NCBI GenBank assembly: GCA_934183305.1 | Contig: CAKPSF010000001.1 | Location: 366,926 to 430,925, forward strand | Source: an uncultured Clostridia bacterium | GTDB taxonomy: Bacteria > Bacillota > Clostridia > TANB77 > CAG-508 | Direction of reading: 5' to 3' | DNA: 64,000 nucleotides | Shown here: piece by piece, positions 36,144 to 45,334 of the stretch | Layout: every line of letters starts with the position of its first letter | Numbering within the stretch: the first letter of the stretch is position 1 | Made by a program: the position numbers and the translations under genes | Notes under the pieces: model-generated | Told to the model about the DNA's origin: nothing | Databases searched by the model: none | What the model saw: only the letters and a program-made list of their open reading frames with translations

Positions 36144-36647
36144 ATGAAAGTTTTATTTAGAAACACAACAAAATATGATAAAGAAAATTGTAATAGTTTT
36201 ATTAAGTTTCATAGTCAAAAATATGGTAAAAAAGAATTGATTAAATATGCGTTAATAGCTATTGCTATGATTTATATAGCTATATTTAATATTATTTATA
36301 AAAACTGGATATTGTTACTTGTACTTATTGCGTGTGCTTTATTATTCTATTTAATAAAAAATATAAAGAAAAGAAATAAGAAAAAAGAAAGGGTTAAAAA
36401 GTTTACTTTTTATTTCTATGAAAATTATATAAAGATTAAATACAAAAAACAATATGAAAGAATGTTATATTTTGAACTTAAAAAAATTTTTGAAACTAAA
36501 GATAATTTCTTTTTATATACAGATGAAAATCATTCATTGATTTTAGATAAAGATGGATTTGAAATAGGAACTCCAGCTGAGTTTTCAAAATTCATAAAGA
36601 ACAAATGCCCATTAAAATATAGAAAAGAAAGGAACGAAACATGTTAG
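36144..36647 (+). CDS. Membrane protein with YcxB-like C-terminal domain
   Basis: The 167-residue product has a polar N-terminus, two adjacent transmembrane segments (about 36-70) and a C-terminal domain with FYFYENYIKIKY, LKKIFETKDNFFLYT and ILDKDGFEIG, the pattern of YcxB-like proteins. Its function is unknown. Its end overlaps the next gene (sufC-like) by 7 bases, so the membrane protein pair and the SUF pair may form one transcript. Confidence 0.6.
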   Translation: MKVLFRNTTKYDKENCNSFIKFHSQKYGKKELIKYALIAIAMIYIAIFNIIYKNWILLLVLIACALLFYLIKNIKKRNKKKERVKKFTFYFYENYIKIKYKKQYERMLYFELKKIFETKDNFFLYTDENHSLILDKDGFEIGTPAEFSKFIKNKCPLKYRKERNETC

Positions 36648-37357
36648 AACTAAAAAATATATGTTTTACAAGAGATAATAAGAAAATCTTAGATAATGTA
36701 AGTTTAATATTAGAAGACGATAAATTTATTGTTATTACTGGACCAAATGGATCTGGTAAATCAACTCTTGCTAAGATTATTATGGGAATTGAAAAACAAG
36801 ATTCTGGTGAGATTTTATTTAATGGAATTGACATATCAAATTGGAGTGTAGATAAAAGAGCAAGAAATGGTATATCATTTGCTTTTCAACAACCAGTTAA
36901 ATTTAAAGGAATTACAGTATATGATTTATTAAAATTATCTTCTAATAAAGATATAACAAAGGCAGAAGCTTGCAATATATTAGCTAAAGTTGGTCTTTGT
37001 GCTAAAGAATATGTGGATAGAGAAGTTAATGATTCATTATCTGGTGGAGAATTAAAAAGAATTGAAATTGCAACAGTAGCTGTTAGAAATTCTAATGTTA
37101 CAATATTTGACGAACCAGAAGCAGGAATAGATTTATGGAGCTTTAGAAATTTAATCAAGATATTTGAAGATATTAGAAAAAATACAAATGGGACAACCTT
37201 GATAATTTCACATCAAGAAAGAATACTAAATATTGCAGATAAACTTGTGTTAATGAATTCTGGAAAAATTGAGAATATAGGAACTCAAGAAGAACTTAAA
37301 GGTAGTATATCTACAAATAAAGTATGTTGCAAATTAGGAGGTACAGATGATGAATAA
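36641..37357 (+). CDS. sufC: SufC-like ATPase of a minimal SUF (SMS) Fe-S cluster system
   Basis: The 238-residue ABC ATPase powers Fe-S cluster assembly on the SufB scaffold. It has Walker A GPNGSGKST, signature LSGGELKRIEIA, Walker B VTIFDEPEAGID and the H-loop ISHQER. It overlaps the next gene by 11 bases. No sufD, sufS, sufU or sufE lies beside it. This two-gene arrangement matches the minimal SUF system (SmsC-SmsB) described in anaerobes and archaea. GAAAGG lies upstream of the ATG. Confidence 0.9.
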   Translation: MLELKNICFTRDNKKILDNVSLILEDDKFIVITGPNGSGKSTLAKIIMGIEKQDSGEILFNGIDISNWSVDKRARNGISFAFQQPVKFKGITVYDLLKLSSNKDITKAEACNILAKVGLCAKEYVDREVNDSLSGGELKRIEIATVAVRNSNVTIFDEPEAGIDLWSFRNLIKIFEDIRKNTNGTTLIISHQERILNIADKLVLMNSGKIENIGTQEELKGSISTNKVCCKLGGTDDE

Positions 37358-38264
37358 TATTGATAAAGAACTATTACAAGTTATATCTGATACTTCAGAA
37401 TACGAAGGGGCATACAATATAAGAAAAAATGGAAAAGGCATAGAAAGAAAAGTTACAGATAACATTAATATAATAAGTAAAACAGACGTATCTGGTATAG
37501 ATATAATAGTAAAAGAAAATACAAAATTTGAATTTGTGCATATTCCAGTTATAATTACAGAAAGTGGATTAACAGATGTTGTATATAATGATTTCTTTAT
37601 TGGAAAAAATGCAAATGTAGTTATAGTTGCAGGATGTGGAATTCATAATGATCATCATGCGGATTCACAGCATGATGGAATTCATAGATTCTTCTTAGAA
37701 GAAGGAGCAAAAGTTAAATATATTGAAAAACATTATGGAGAAGGATCTGGAGATGGAAAAAGAATACTAAATCCAGTAACAGAAGTGCATTTAAAAAAAG
37801 GTAGCTCAATTGAAATGGAAACAATGCAAATAAGGGGAGTAGATTCAACAGTAAGAACAACAAAAGGAGAATTAGAGGAAGATACTAATTTGGTAGTAAC
37901 AGAAAAGATATTAACTCATGGAAAACAACATGCAAAAACTATATTTGATGTTAGTTTAAATGGAAAAGGTGCAAGCACAAAGGTTACATCAAGGTCTGTT
38001 GCAACTGAAGAATCTTCTCAAGAATTTGTTTCTAAGGTATATGGAAATACTGAATGTTTTGGACATGTTGAGTGCGATGCAATTATAAAAGATAAAGCAA
38101 AAGTTGTAGCAACACCACAAATAATTGCAAATAGTGTAGATGCAAATCTTATACATGAAGCGGCAATTGGGAAAATTGCTGGAGACCAGTTGAAAAAATT
38201 AATGACTTTAGGATTAAATGAAAAAGAAGCTGAAGAAGCAATAATTAATGGATTTTTAAAATAA
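37347..38264 (+). CDS. sufB: SufB-like scaffold of a minimal SUF (SMS) system
   Basis: The 305-residue product is a short SufB/SufD-family beta-helix protein, probably the Fe-S scaffold. It keeps VVIVAGCGIHNDHHADSQHDG (with Cys and several His), EEGAKVKYIEKHYGEG, NTECFGHVECDAII with two Cys, and NLIHEAAIGKI with the conserved Glu. It lacks the long N-terminal region of classical SufB (over 450 residues). The start could be 37347 or 37350; AGGAGG lies 5 or 8 bases upstream. Confidence 0.88.
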   Translation: MMNNIDKELLQVISDTSEYEGAYNIRKNGKGIERKVTDNINIISKTDVSGIDIIVKENTKFEFVHIPVIITESGLTDVVYNDFFIGKNANVVIVAGCGIHNDHHADSQHDGIHRFFLEEGAKVKYIEKHYGEGSGDGKRILNPVTEVHLKKGSSIEMETMQIRGVDSTVRTTKGELEEDTNLVVTEKILTHGKQHAKTIFDVSLNGKGASTKVTSRSVATEESSQEFVSKVYGNTECFGHVECDAIIKDKAKVVATPQIIANSVDANLIHEAAIGKIAGDQLKKLMTLGLNEKEAEEAIINGFLK

Positions 38265-38270
38265 AAAAAC

Positions 38271-38302
38271 GAAAAGTGAGCTGTTTTATAGCTCACTTTT
38301 TT
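38271..38302. terminator. Bidirectional terminator between sufB and murC
   Basis: GAAAAGTGAGC pairs with GCTCACTTTTTT; it has U-runs for both convergent genes. Confidence 0.85.
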
Positions 38303-39677
38303 AAATTAAATATTTAGATAAATTAGTTATTGTACCAGCTCCAAGAGTAATTATAATATCATCTCCATGTACGTGATTTTTTAAGTAGTTAGATATATTG
38401 TTGAAGTCTGAAATGTAAATTGCTTTCTTTCCTAGCTCGTTTATTTTATCAACTAAATCTTGAGAAGATATATTATAAGTATTGTCCTCTCTTGCTGCAT
38501 ATATATCTGTTACTATAATATTATCAAAATTTGTTAATGCTTTTGCAAAATCATTTAATAAATTTTTTGTTCTACTATATGTATGAGGTTGAAATATACA
38601 CCATGATTCGTTAAATTGTTTGTTTTTAATTGCATTTGCAGTTGCAATAATTTCAGTTGGATGATGAGCATAATCATCAAATATACTTGCGTTGTTAAAT
38701 GTGCCTTTATATTCTAATCTTCTGTTAGCACCAGTAAATTCCAAAAGTGCATCTTTTATATACATTTTAGATATTCCGTAAGCATTACAGATAGCAATAC
38801 ATGCTAAAGCGTTAGAAACGTTATGCATACCAGCAACTGAAAGTTTTATTGTACTGTAAAAGTTTCCGTTAAAATATACATCGAAAGTTGGAAAACCATT
38901 TCTATCAAACTTAATACTTTTTGCTTTGAAATTAGCATAAGCATTATTTAATCCATATGTTATAACTTTGGCGTCTGTATGATTTCTTAAATCCAAACAA
39001 TTTTCATCATCAGCGTTTAAAACTAAATATCCGTTTTTAGGAAGAAGCGCAACATATCTTATAAAAGCATTTTTTATATTATCAAAAGTTTTGAAATAAT
39101 CTAAGTGATCATTATCAATATTTAAGATAACTTCAGACTTTGGTCTGAATTTTAAGAAACTTTCAACATATTCACAAGCTTCTAATATAAAATATTCACT
39201 TTTCCCAATTCTGTAATTTCCATTGATTTCTTTTAATATAGCACCAACTTGAATATTAGGATCCATGTTAGCTCTTAAAAAACAACAAGAAATCATTGAA
39301 GTTGTTGTTGTTTTACCGTGTGTTCCAGAAACTCCAATAGTGTCTTCGAAACAAGTTGTTATTTTACCCAAGAAATCGGCTCTTTCAATTGTAGGAATAT
39401 TCAATTCTCTTGCTTTTACTAATTCTGGATCATCATGTTTTATTGCAGCAGTATATACAACAGCATCTGATTTAGATAAATTTTCAAAATCGTGTCCAAC
39501 TTTTACATATATTCCTGTACTTTGTAATCTTCTTATAATTGGTGAAAGATTTGCATCTGAGCCTGTTACTGTAAATCCCCAACTTTTTAACATTTCTGCA
39601 ATGCCGCTCATGCTTACTCCGCCAATTCCTATCATATGTATATGTTTATAATTCTTTAAAATATCTATGTTAGCCAA
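38301..39677 (-). CDS. murC: UDP-N-acetylmuramate--L-alanine ligase
   Basis: MurC adds L-Ala to UDP-MurNAc, the first step of the peptide stem. The 458-residue product has HMIGIGGVSMSGIAEML at the UDP-binding start, the ATP loop GTHGKTTTTSM, EACEY, NIDNDHLDYF and DDYAHHPTEI. The C-terminal domain has FQPHTYSRTKNLL. It is a single gene, divergent from spoVG. Confidence 0.96.
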   Translation of the reverse strand: MANIDILKNYKHIHMIGIGGVSMSGIAEMLKSWGFTVTGSDANLSPIIRRLQSTGIYVKVGHDFENLSKSDAVVYTAAIKHDDPELVKARELNIPTIERADFLGKITTCFEDTIGVSGTHGKTTTTSMISCCFLRANMDPNIQVGAILKEINGNYRIGKSEYFILEACEYVESFLKFRPKSEVILNIDNDHLDYFKTFDNIKNAFIRYVALLPKNGYLVLNADDENCLDLRNHTDAKVITYGLNNAYANFKAKSIKFDRNGFPTFDVYFNGNFYSTIKLSVAGMHNVSNALACIAICNAYGISKMYIKDALLEFTGANRRLEYKGTFNNASIFDDYAHHPTEIIATANAIKNKQFNESWCIFQPHTYSRTKNLLNDFAKALTNFDNIIVTDIYAAREDNTYNISSQDLVDKINELGKKAIYISDFNNISNYLKNHVHGDDIIITLGAGTITNLSKYLI

Positions 39678-39791
39678 TTGCTTCGCTCCTCTTATATAAT
39701 TTATTAAATTATATACTTTTATGTGATAAATTTCAATACTATTGTAAAATAAATTGGCTTTTTAAAAAATTACAAAAAAATGTAAAATGTA

Positions 39792-39818
39792 GAAGGAAAA
39801 AATTTTTTTTTGACGAAT
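39792..39818 (+). promoter_or_regulatory. Sigma-H-type promoter of spoVG
   Basis: GAAGGAAAA (39792-39800) fits RNAGGAWWW and, after 11 bases, GACGAAT (39812-39818) fits RNNGAAT, the Bacillus sigma-H consensus. The Bacillus spoVG promoter is the classic sigma-H target. RNA would begin near 39826, giving a leader of about 50 bases. Confidence 0.65.
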
Positions 39819-39876
39819 AATAAAATTGTACATAGAAATGTACATATATTACATAATTACATGGAGGTGCACTAAA

Positions 39877-40149
39877 ATGCAAATAACAGACGTACGTTTA
39901 AGAAAAGTTAATTCAGAAAACAGAATGAAAGCTGTTGCTTCTGTAACATTCGATAATGAGTTCGCAGTACACGATATTAAAGTTATCGAAAGTCAAAATG
40001 GATTATTCATAGCTATGCCAAGCAGAAAAACTCCAAACGGAGAATTCAAAGATATAGCTCATCCAATTAATGCTGAAACTAGGGAGAAAATTCAAAAAGC
40101 TGTATTAGAAGCTTATGAAGCTCCAGAAGCAGAAGAATCAGCAGAATAA
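39877..40149 (+). CDS. spoVG: SpoVG RNA/DNA-binding regulator
   Basis: SpoVG is a small nucleic-acid-binding regulator linked to sporulation and septation in Bacillus and to virulence genes in others. The 90-residue product starts [19 protein letters not shown] and has [20 protein letters not shown], the most conserved block. The ATG at 39877 is chosen over an in-frame start at 39826, since GGAGGTG (39863-39869) fits it. Confidence 0.95.
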   Translation: MQITDVRLRKVNSENRMKAVASVTFDNEFAVHDIKVIESQNGLFIAMPSRKTPNGEFKDIAHPINAETREKIQKAVLEAYEAPEAEESAE

Positions 40150-40165
40150 TAAATTTATAAACAAT

Positions 40166-40197
40166 AAAAGGTATCTATTTTAATAGATACCTTTTTT
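40166..40197 (+). terminator. Terminator of spoVG
   Basis: AAAAGGTATCTATT pairs with AATAGATACCTTTTTT. Confidence 0.88.
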
Positions 40198-40232
40198 GTA
40201 TTCTAAAAATTAAATTATGTATTTATAAAAGT

Positions 40233-40268
40233 GAGAACAGTCTAACTAAATTCTTAGCTAGACTGTCT
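40233..40268 (-). terminator. Terminator of the 73-residue protein gene
   Basis: On the minus strand AGACAGTCTAGCTAA pairs with TTAGTTAGACTGTTCT, then CACTTTTATAAAT. Confidence 0.6.
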
Positions 40269-40287
40269 GGAATATGGTATTTATGAC

Positions 40288-40509
40288 TTATGCGATGTTT
40301 TTCTTCTGCTTTCTCATATGATCTTTAAAATCATTATAATCAATTAAATTGTCGAAGCATGCACATGCCAACCTACCTGTTTGCTCCATATTCACGATTA
40401 CTCCACAATCACGGAGCAGGCTAATAACTGAAGAATTATTAGCTACTTCAAAAAGTACCTTGTAACTCTTTTTTTCTGTGGACGGCGGAGTAATTTTTTT
40501 GGTGTTCAT
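40288..40509 (-). CDS. Small unknown protein of 73 residues
   Basis: I do not recognise this gene. The product starts MNTKKITPPSTEKKSY and is basic at both ends, with a central VLFEVANNSSVISLLRDCGV stretch and three Cys (DCGV and ACACF). No signal or membrane segment. AAGGAGG lies 10 bases upstream and a promoter (40564-40592) further up, with a terminator downstream, so it is a complete single-gene unit. Confidence 0.65.
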   Translation of the reverse strand: MNTKKITPPSTEKKSYKVLFEVANNSSVISLLRDCGVIVNMEQTGRLACACFDNLIDYNDFKDHMRKQKKNIA

Positions 40510-40563
40510 TATGGAACAACCTCCTTAAAAAGTATTGTAGAGCATTTATGCTCTTACATATAT

Positions 40564-40592
40564 ATTATATCATAAATTTAATATAAAATCAA
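40564..40592 (-). promoter_or_regulatory. Promoter of the 73-residue protein gene
   Basis: On the minus strand TTGATT, 17 bases, TATAAT. The leader contains the hairpin AGAGCAT-AA-ATGCTCT (about 40540-40555). Confidence 0.65.
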
Positions 40593-40642
40593 GAATAGAT
40601 GGTGGCAGACACTAATATTACAAAAAAATTACAAAAAACCTC

Positions 40643-40671
40643 TTGACATAGGGAAATAAGCATTGTATAAT
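40643..40671 (+). promoter_or_regulatory. Perfect consensus promoter of the S10-spc-alpha superoperon
   Basis: TTGACA (40643-40648), 17-base spacer, TATAAT (40666-40671), as expected for the most expressed operon in the window. RNA would begin near 40678. Confidence 0.85.
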
Positions 40672-40677
40672 AGAAAG

Positions 40678-40940
40678 GCATGTAGATTTGCGATGAAACA
40701 AGATGTGGCTACATTAAGCAATTAATGGAGGGAACTCTTGCGGAGTATGTCTTGGCTTAGACCGGGCGATAAGTTAATTTAAAGCACTTATCCCAAGAAA
40801 ATCATGCGAAAACTTGGGAATTTTTAAAGGGGTTGTAAGAAACACCAGGGTGCGTTTAACTTGCCATAGAAAAAGGTCAATGTAGTGAAAACACTACGGA
40901 GCAAAAAGCTCCACGACATTATTTATTAAGGAGGGAAAAA
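40678..40940 (+). promoter_or_regulatory. About 260-base structured leader of rpsJ
   Basis: No ORF. Visible helices: TGTAG/CTACA (40681 onward), GGGCGATAAGT/ACTTATCCC, CCCAAG/CTTGGG, CACC/GGTG, GTAGTG-AAAA-CACTAC and GGAGC-AAAAA-GCTCC enclosed by AATGT/ACATT. It is more GC-rich than its surroundings. An autoregulatory S10-type leader binding a ribosomal protein is inferred; it has no T-box or riboswitch signature that I recognise, and no terminator before rpsJ. Confidence 0.6.
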
Positions 40941-40941
40941 T

Positions 40942-41271
40942 ATGGCAACAACAAGTAAAGCTGTAGGAAGCGAAAAAATCAGAATAAGATTAAAAGCTTA
41001 TGATCATGTAGTTTTAGATCAGTCTGCTGAAAAAATAGTAGATACTGCTAAAAGAACAGGAGCTAAAGTTTCAGGTCCTATTCCATTACCTACACAAAAA
41101 GAAATAGTAACAATATTACGTAGTCCTCATAAACACAAAGATTCAAGAGAACAATTTGAAATGAGAACACATAAAAGAGTTATTGATATTCTTTACCCAA
41201 CACAAAAAACAGTTGATAGTTTAATGAAATTAGAATTACCAGCTGGTGTGGATATAGAAATTAAACTATAA
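40942..41271 (+). CDS. rpsJ: 30S ribosomal protein S10
   Basis: S10 (NusE) works in the 30S head and in antitermination complexes. The 109-residue product has a slightly extended N-terminus, then [23 protein letters not shown] and [19 protein letters not shown] is upstream. First gene of the superoperon. Confidence 0.97.
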   Translation: MATTSKAVGSEKIRIRLKAYDHVVLDQSAEKIVDTAKRTGAKVSGPIPLPTQKEIVTILRSPHKHKDSREQFEMRTHKRVIDILYPTQKTVDSLMKLELPAGVDIEIKL

Positions 41272-41272
41272 A

Positions 41273-41394
41273 ACAAATAAAAATCAGCATCTTGCGTCGT
41301 TAAACTTCAATTTTAATTAAATCAACGTACAGAAGTACGCCTCATTAATTAAAATTTCGTTTGCCTTGCAATATACTAATTTTGATTTATTTTA
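41273..41394 (+). repeat. Structured repeat family C, copy 1 (rpsJ-rplC gap)
   Basis: A long stem-loop: outer arms AAAATCAGCATCTTGC and GCAATATACTAATTTT, middle stem TTTTAATTAA (41311-41320) with TTAATTAAAA (41345-41354), and apical CGTAC-AGAA-GTACG. It is homologous to the elements at 47825 and 53670, but the stem bases differ in a paired way. Confidence 0.9.
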
Positions 41395-41462
41395 AAAAAA
41401 TTCTAAAAATTAAAAACTTATGCTGGTTTTAAATCAGCCAATGAGAGGAGAGAAAAATTATA

Positions 41463-42092
41463 ATGAAAGCAATTATAGGAAAGAAAGTTGGAATGACACA
41501 AATATTTGACGAAAATGGATATGTTATTCCAGTTACAGTTATTGAAGCTGGACCATGTACAGTTGCTCAAGTTAAATCAGTAGATACTGATGGATACAAT
41601 GCAGTACAATTAGGTTTCGGTGAAGTAAAAGATAAACATATTAACAAACCAGAGAAAGGACATTTTGCTAAATCTAAATTAGCTGCTAAAAAACATTTAA
41701 GAGAATTTAGAGTTGAAACAGCTGACGTTAAAGTTGGAGAAGAAGTTAAAGCAGATGTTTTTGCTGCTGGAGATAAAATAGACGTTCAAGGAACAACTAA
41801 AGGAAAAGGATTCCAAGGTGTTATAAAACGTCATGGACAATCAAGAGGACCTATGGGACATGGTTCTATGTATCATAGAAGACCAGGTTCAATGGGATCT
41901 ACATCTACACCGGGTAGAGTATTTAAAGGTAAGAAATTACCAGGACATATGGGAGTTCAAACAGTTACAATACAAAACTTAGATGTAGTTAGAGTAGATA
42001 TGGACAAAAATGTATTATTAGTAAAAGGTAGTGTACCTGGACCTAAAGGTGCAATATTAAAAATAAAAGCTACAGTAAAAAGTGCTAAATAG
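41463..42092 (+). CDS. rplC: 50S ribosomal protein L3
   Basis: L3 nucleates 50S assembly near the peptidyl transferase centre. The 209-residue product starts [19 protein letters not shown] and has [27 protein letters not shown] lies upstream. The gene follows family C copy 1. Confidence 0.97.
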   Translation: MKAIIGKKVGMTQIFDENGYVIPVTVIEAGPCTVAQVKSVDTDGYNAVQLGFGEVKDKHINKPEKGHFAKSKLAAKKHLREFRVETADVKVGEEVKADVFAAGDKIDVQGTTKGKGFQGVIKRHGQSRGPMGHGSMYHRRPGSMGSTSTPGRVFKGKKLPGHMGVQTVTIQNLDVVRVDMDKNVLLVKGSVPGPKGAILKIKATVKSAK

Positions 42093-42110
42093 GGAAAGGA
42101 GGAACAATAA

Positions 42111-42734
42111 ATGCCAAAATTAAATGTATATAACATAGAAGGTAAAAAAGTTAGTGATATAGATTTAAAAGAAGAAATATTTGGTATAGAACCAAATGAA
42201 GCTATTATACATAGCGTTCTTGTAAATTATTTAGCTAATCAAAGACAAGGTACTCAAAGTACAAAAACAAGATCAGAAGTTTCTGGTGGTGGTAGAAAAC
42301 CTTGGAGACAAAAAGGAACAGGTAGAGCAAGACAAGGAAGTATCCGTGCTCCACAATGGATTAAAGGTGGTATAGCATTAGGACCAAAACCACGTAGTTA
42401 TAAATACACAGTTAATAAAAAAGAAAGAAGATTAGCTGTTAAATCAATGCTTAGTATGAAAGTTTTAGAACAATCATTGGTTGTAGTTGATAAATTAGCT
42501 TTTGATGAAATTAAAACAAAAAATATGGTAAATGCATTAAACAATCTTAAGGTAACAGGAAAAACATTGATAATGTTACCAGAAAAAAATGAAAACGTTC
42601 AAAAATCAGCTAGAAATATAGAAGGTGTTAAAACTACTTTAGTTAACACAATAAATGTATATGATTTATTAAAATATAACAATTTAGTAGTTACACTTGA
42701 CACTGTTAAAAAATTAGAGGAGGTGTACGCTTAG
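42111..42734 (+). CDS. rplD: 50S ribosomal protein L4
   Basis: L4 lines the exit tunnel and in E. coli represses the S10 operon. The 207-residue product has TRSEVSGGGRKPWRQKGTGR and GSIRAPQWIKGGIALGPKPR, the tunnel loop. AAAGGAGG upstream; it ends directly before rplW. Confidence 0.97.
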   Translation: MPKLNVYNIEGKKVSDIDLKEEIFGIEPNEAIIHSVLVNYLANQRQGTQSTKTRSEVSGGGRKPWRQKGTGRARQGSIRAPQWIKGGIALGPKPRSYKYTVNKKERRLAVKSMLSMKVLEQSLVVVDKLAFDEIKTKNMVNALNNLKVTGKTLIMLPEKNENVQKSARNIEGVKTTLVNTINVYDLLKYNNLVVTLDTVKKLEEVYA

Positions 42735-43079
42735 ATGTTAGCAGAAGAAGTTATTATAAAACCTATAGTTACTGAAAGAAGTAGCATAGGATTACAAGAA
42801 GGAAAGTATACCTTTAAGGTTAATAAAAAAGCTACAAAAGTTGATATAGCTAAAGCTGTTGAAAAACTTTTTGGAGTTAAAGTATTAAAAGTTAACACAG
42901 TAAGTGTTAAAGGAAAAGAAAAAAGAGTTGGGGCTCATACAGGGTTTACACCAGCTTGGAAAAAAGCAATAGTAACAATAGATACAAATCCAACAGATGC
43001 TACATATTTAGCTAAAGGTGGAAAAGAAGTTAAAACTTCTAAGAAATTTAAAGATTCTATTGAGGAATTTGGTGCTTAG
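42735..43079 (+). CDS. rplW: 50S ribosomal protein L23
   Basis: L23 sits at the tunnel exit and docks SRP and trigger factor. The 114-residue product has IIKPIVTERS, KYTFKVNKKATKVDIAKAVE and NTVSVKGKEKRVG. Its site GAGGAGGTG lies within the end of rplD and the start codon follows the rplD stop at once, so translation is coupled. Confidence 0.95.
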   Translation: MLAEEVIIKPIVTERSSIGLQEGKYTFKVNKKATKVDIAKAVEKLFGVKVLKVNTVSVKGKEKRVGAHTGFTPAWKKAIVTIDTNPTDATYLAKGGKEVKTSKKFKDSIEEFGA

Positions 43080-43137
43080 AAAGCAATAATATCTAGTTTT
43101 AAGACTAGGAAAATAAAATTAAAGGAGAGAAAAGAAA

Positions 43138-43965
43138 ATGGGAATGAAACATTTTAATCCATATACCCCATCAAGAAGAAATATGACTGTTTCTACTTTC
43201 GAAGAAGTTACAAAGAAAACTCCTGAAAAATCTTTACTTGCTAAAAAGAAAGAAAAAGCAGGAAGAAACTCTTATGGAAGAATAACAGTTAGACATCAAG
43301 GTGGAGGAAATAGACAAAAATACAGAATAATTGATTTTAAGAGAAATAAAGACGATATGTTTGCAACAGTTATTGGTATCGAATATGATCCAAACAGAAG
43401 TGCAAATATTGCATTATTAAAATATGAAGATGGAACATTAAGTTACATTATAGCTCCACAAGGATTAAAAGATGGAGATAAAATAATATCAGGAGAAAAA
43501 GCAGATATTAAACCAGGTAACTGTATGCCAATCGAAAATATACCAGTAGGTACTATGATACACAATATAGAATTACACCCAAATCAAGGTGGAAAAATGG
43601 TAAGAGCTGCAGGCCAAGGTGCACAACTTATGGCTAAAGAGGGAAAATACTCTCACGTTAGATTACCATCAGGAGAAATGAGATTAGTATTAACAAAATG
43701 TAGAGCAACTATAGGTACTATAGGAAATGCAGATCATGAAAATGTTAAATTAGGAAAAGCAGGAAGAAAAAGACATATGGGAATTCGTCCTACAGTTAGA
43801 GGTTCTGTAATGAACCCAGTTGATCACCCTCATGGTGGTGGTGAAGGTAGAGCTCCAGTAGGTCATGCTGGACCAATGACTCCTTGGGGTAAACCAGCTC
43901 TTGGATATAAGACAAGAAAGAAAAACAAAGCATCTAATAAGTTTATAGTTAAGAGAAGAAAATAA
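43138..43965 (+). CDS. rplB: 50S ribosomal protein L2
   Basis: L2 is essential for subunit joining and peptidyl transfer. The 275-residue product has [20 protein letters not shown] and the diagnostic [17 protein letters not shown] containing the functional His. AAAGGAGAG upstream. Confidence 0.98.
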   Translation: MGMKHFNPYTPSRRNMTVSTFEEVTKKTPEKSLLAKKKEKAGRNSYGRITVRHQGGGNRQKYRIIDFKRNKDDMFATVIGIEYDPNRSANIALLKYEDGTLSYIIAPQGLKDGDKIISGEKADIKPGNCMPIENIPVGTMIHNIELHPNQGGKMVRAAGQGAQLMAKEGKYSHVRLPSGEMRLVLTKCRATIGTIGNADHENVKLGKAGRKRHMGIRPTVRGSVMNPVDHPHGGGEGRAPVGHAGPMTPWGKPALGYKTRKKNKASNKFIVKRRK

Positions 43966-43984
43966 AAAAGGAGGAAATAATTAA

Positions 43985-44257
43985 ATGTCAAGATCAAGCA
44001 AAAAAGTTCCATTTGTAGCTCCAGAATTAATGAAAAGAGTTGAAGCTATGAATGAATCTGGTAAAAAAGAAGTATTAAAGACATGGTCAAGAGCATCTAC
44101 AATATATCCACAATTTGTTGGACACACAATAGCTGTTCATGACGGAAGAAAACATGTTCCAGTTTATATAACTGAAGAAATGATAGGACATAAGTTAGGA
44201 GAATTTGCACCAACAAGAACATTTAAAGGTCATGCAGGAGCTAAATCTTCTAAATAA
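43985..44257 (+). CDS. rpsS: 30S ribosomal protein S19
   Basis: S19 is a 30S head protein next to S13. The 90-residue product has [37 protein letters not shown] and [20 protein letters not shown] lies upstream. Confidence 0.97.
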   Translation: MSRSSKKVPFVAPELMKRVEAMNESGKKEVLKTWSRASTIYPQFVGHTIAVHDGRKHVPVYITEEMIGHKLGEFAPTRTFKGHAGAKSSK

Positions 44258-44291
44258 TAATGAGATATAATCTAAATAAGGAGGATTAACA

Positions 44292-44645
44292 ATGGAGGAG
44301 AATACAGTACTAGAAGCAAGAGCAACTCTTAAGTATGCAAGAATTTCAGCTAGAAAAGTTAAAATAGTTGCAGACTTAATTAGAGGAAAAGATGTAAACG
44401 AAGCTTTAGCAATAGTTAAATTTACACCAAAAGCTTCATCTGAAGTAATAGAAAAATTGTTAAAATCAGCTATTGCAAATGCTGAAAACAATCATGGTAT
44501 GACAAGCAGTAATTTATATGTTGATCAAATATATGCTAACCAAGGTCCAACTTTAAAGAGAATTAGACCAGCAGCAAAAGGATCAGCAGTTAGAATTAGA
44601 AAAAGAACAAGTCATATAACAATCGTTTTAAAAGAAAGACAATAA
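44292..44645 (+). CDS. rplV: 50S ribosomal protein L22
   Basis: L22 extends a hairpin into the exit tunnel. The 117-residue product has [19 protein letters not shown] and the hairpin block [27 protein letters not shown] upstream. Confidence 0.97.
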   Translation: MEENTVLEARATLKYARISARKVKIVADLIRGKDVNEALAIVKFTPKASSEVIEKLLKSAIANAENNHGMTSSNLYVDQIYANQGPTLKRIRPAAKGSAVRIRKRTSHITIVLKERQ

Positions 44646-44677
44646 TATTGTAAGGTAAAGAAAGGAGGATTTTTAAC

Positions 44678-45334
44678 ATGGGACAAAAAATGAATCCACA
44701 TGGGTTAAGAGTAGGTGTTATTAAAGATTGGAATTCTAAATGGTATGCAGATTCTAAAAACTTTAGTGACTACTTAGTAGAAGACCATAAAATCCGTGAA
44801 TATGTTAAGAAAAAATTATTTGTTAGTGGTATTTCAAAAATAGAAATTGAAAGAACTGCAAAATTTGTTAGAGTTAATGTTTATACAGCAAAACCTGGAT
44901 TAGTTATAGGAAAAGGTGGAGCTATTGCAGAAGCATTAAAAAATGAATTATCAAAAATGATAAACAAAGAAGTTAATTTAAATATAGTTGAGGTTAAAGA
45001 TATAGATTTAGATGCACAATTAGTTGCAGAAAATATAGCTGCTCAACTAGAAAGAAGAATTTCATTCAGAAGAGCAATGAAACAATGTATGCAAAAAACA
45101 ATGAAAGCTGGAGCATTAGGAATAAAAACAGCGGTATCTGGTAGATTAGGTGGAGCTGATATGGCTAGAACTGAATTCTACAAAGAGGGTACAATTCCAC
45201 TTCAAACTTTAAGAGCTGATATTGATTATGGATTTGCAGAAGCAGATACAACATATGGAAAAATCGGTGTAAAAGTTTGGATATATAGAGGAGAAGTTCT
45301 TCCAACTAAGAAAACAGAAAGGGGAGAAGAATAA
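44678..45334 (+). CDS. rpsC: 30S ribosomal protein S3
   Basis: S3 contributes to mRNA entry and helicase activity. The 218-residue product starts [20 protein letters not shown] and has the KH-type loop [10 protein letters not shown] and [11 protein letters not shown]. Its stop overlaps the rplP start by one base (TAATG). Confidence 0.97.
   Translation: MGQKMNPHGLRVGVIKDWNSKWYADSKNFSDYLVEDHKIREYVKKKLFVSGISKIEIERTAKFVRVNVYTAKPGLVIGKGGAIAEALKNELSKMINKEVNLNIVEVKDIDLDAQLVAENIAAQLERRISFRRAMKQCMQKTMKAGALGIKTAVSGRLGGADMARTEFYKEGTIPLQTLRADIDYGFAEADTTYGKIGVKVWIYRGEVLPTKKTERGEE

Noticed and set aside
40678..40940. Possible riboswitch or T-box before rpsJ
   Set aside because: No T-box AGGGTGGNACCGCG core and no known ligand core was seen, and no terminator precedes rpsJ; kept only as a structured leader.
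41273..41394. Reading the family C repeats as intrinsic terminators
   Set aside because: No T-run follows the stems and essential ribosomal genes lie downstream in the same operon.
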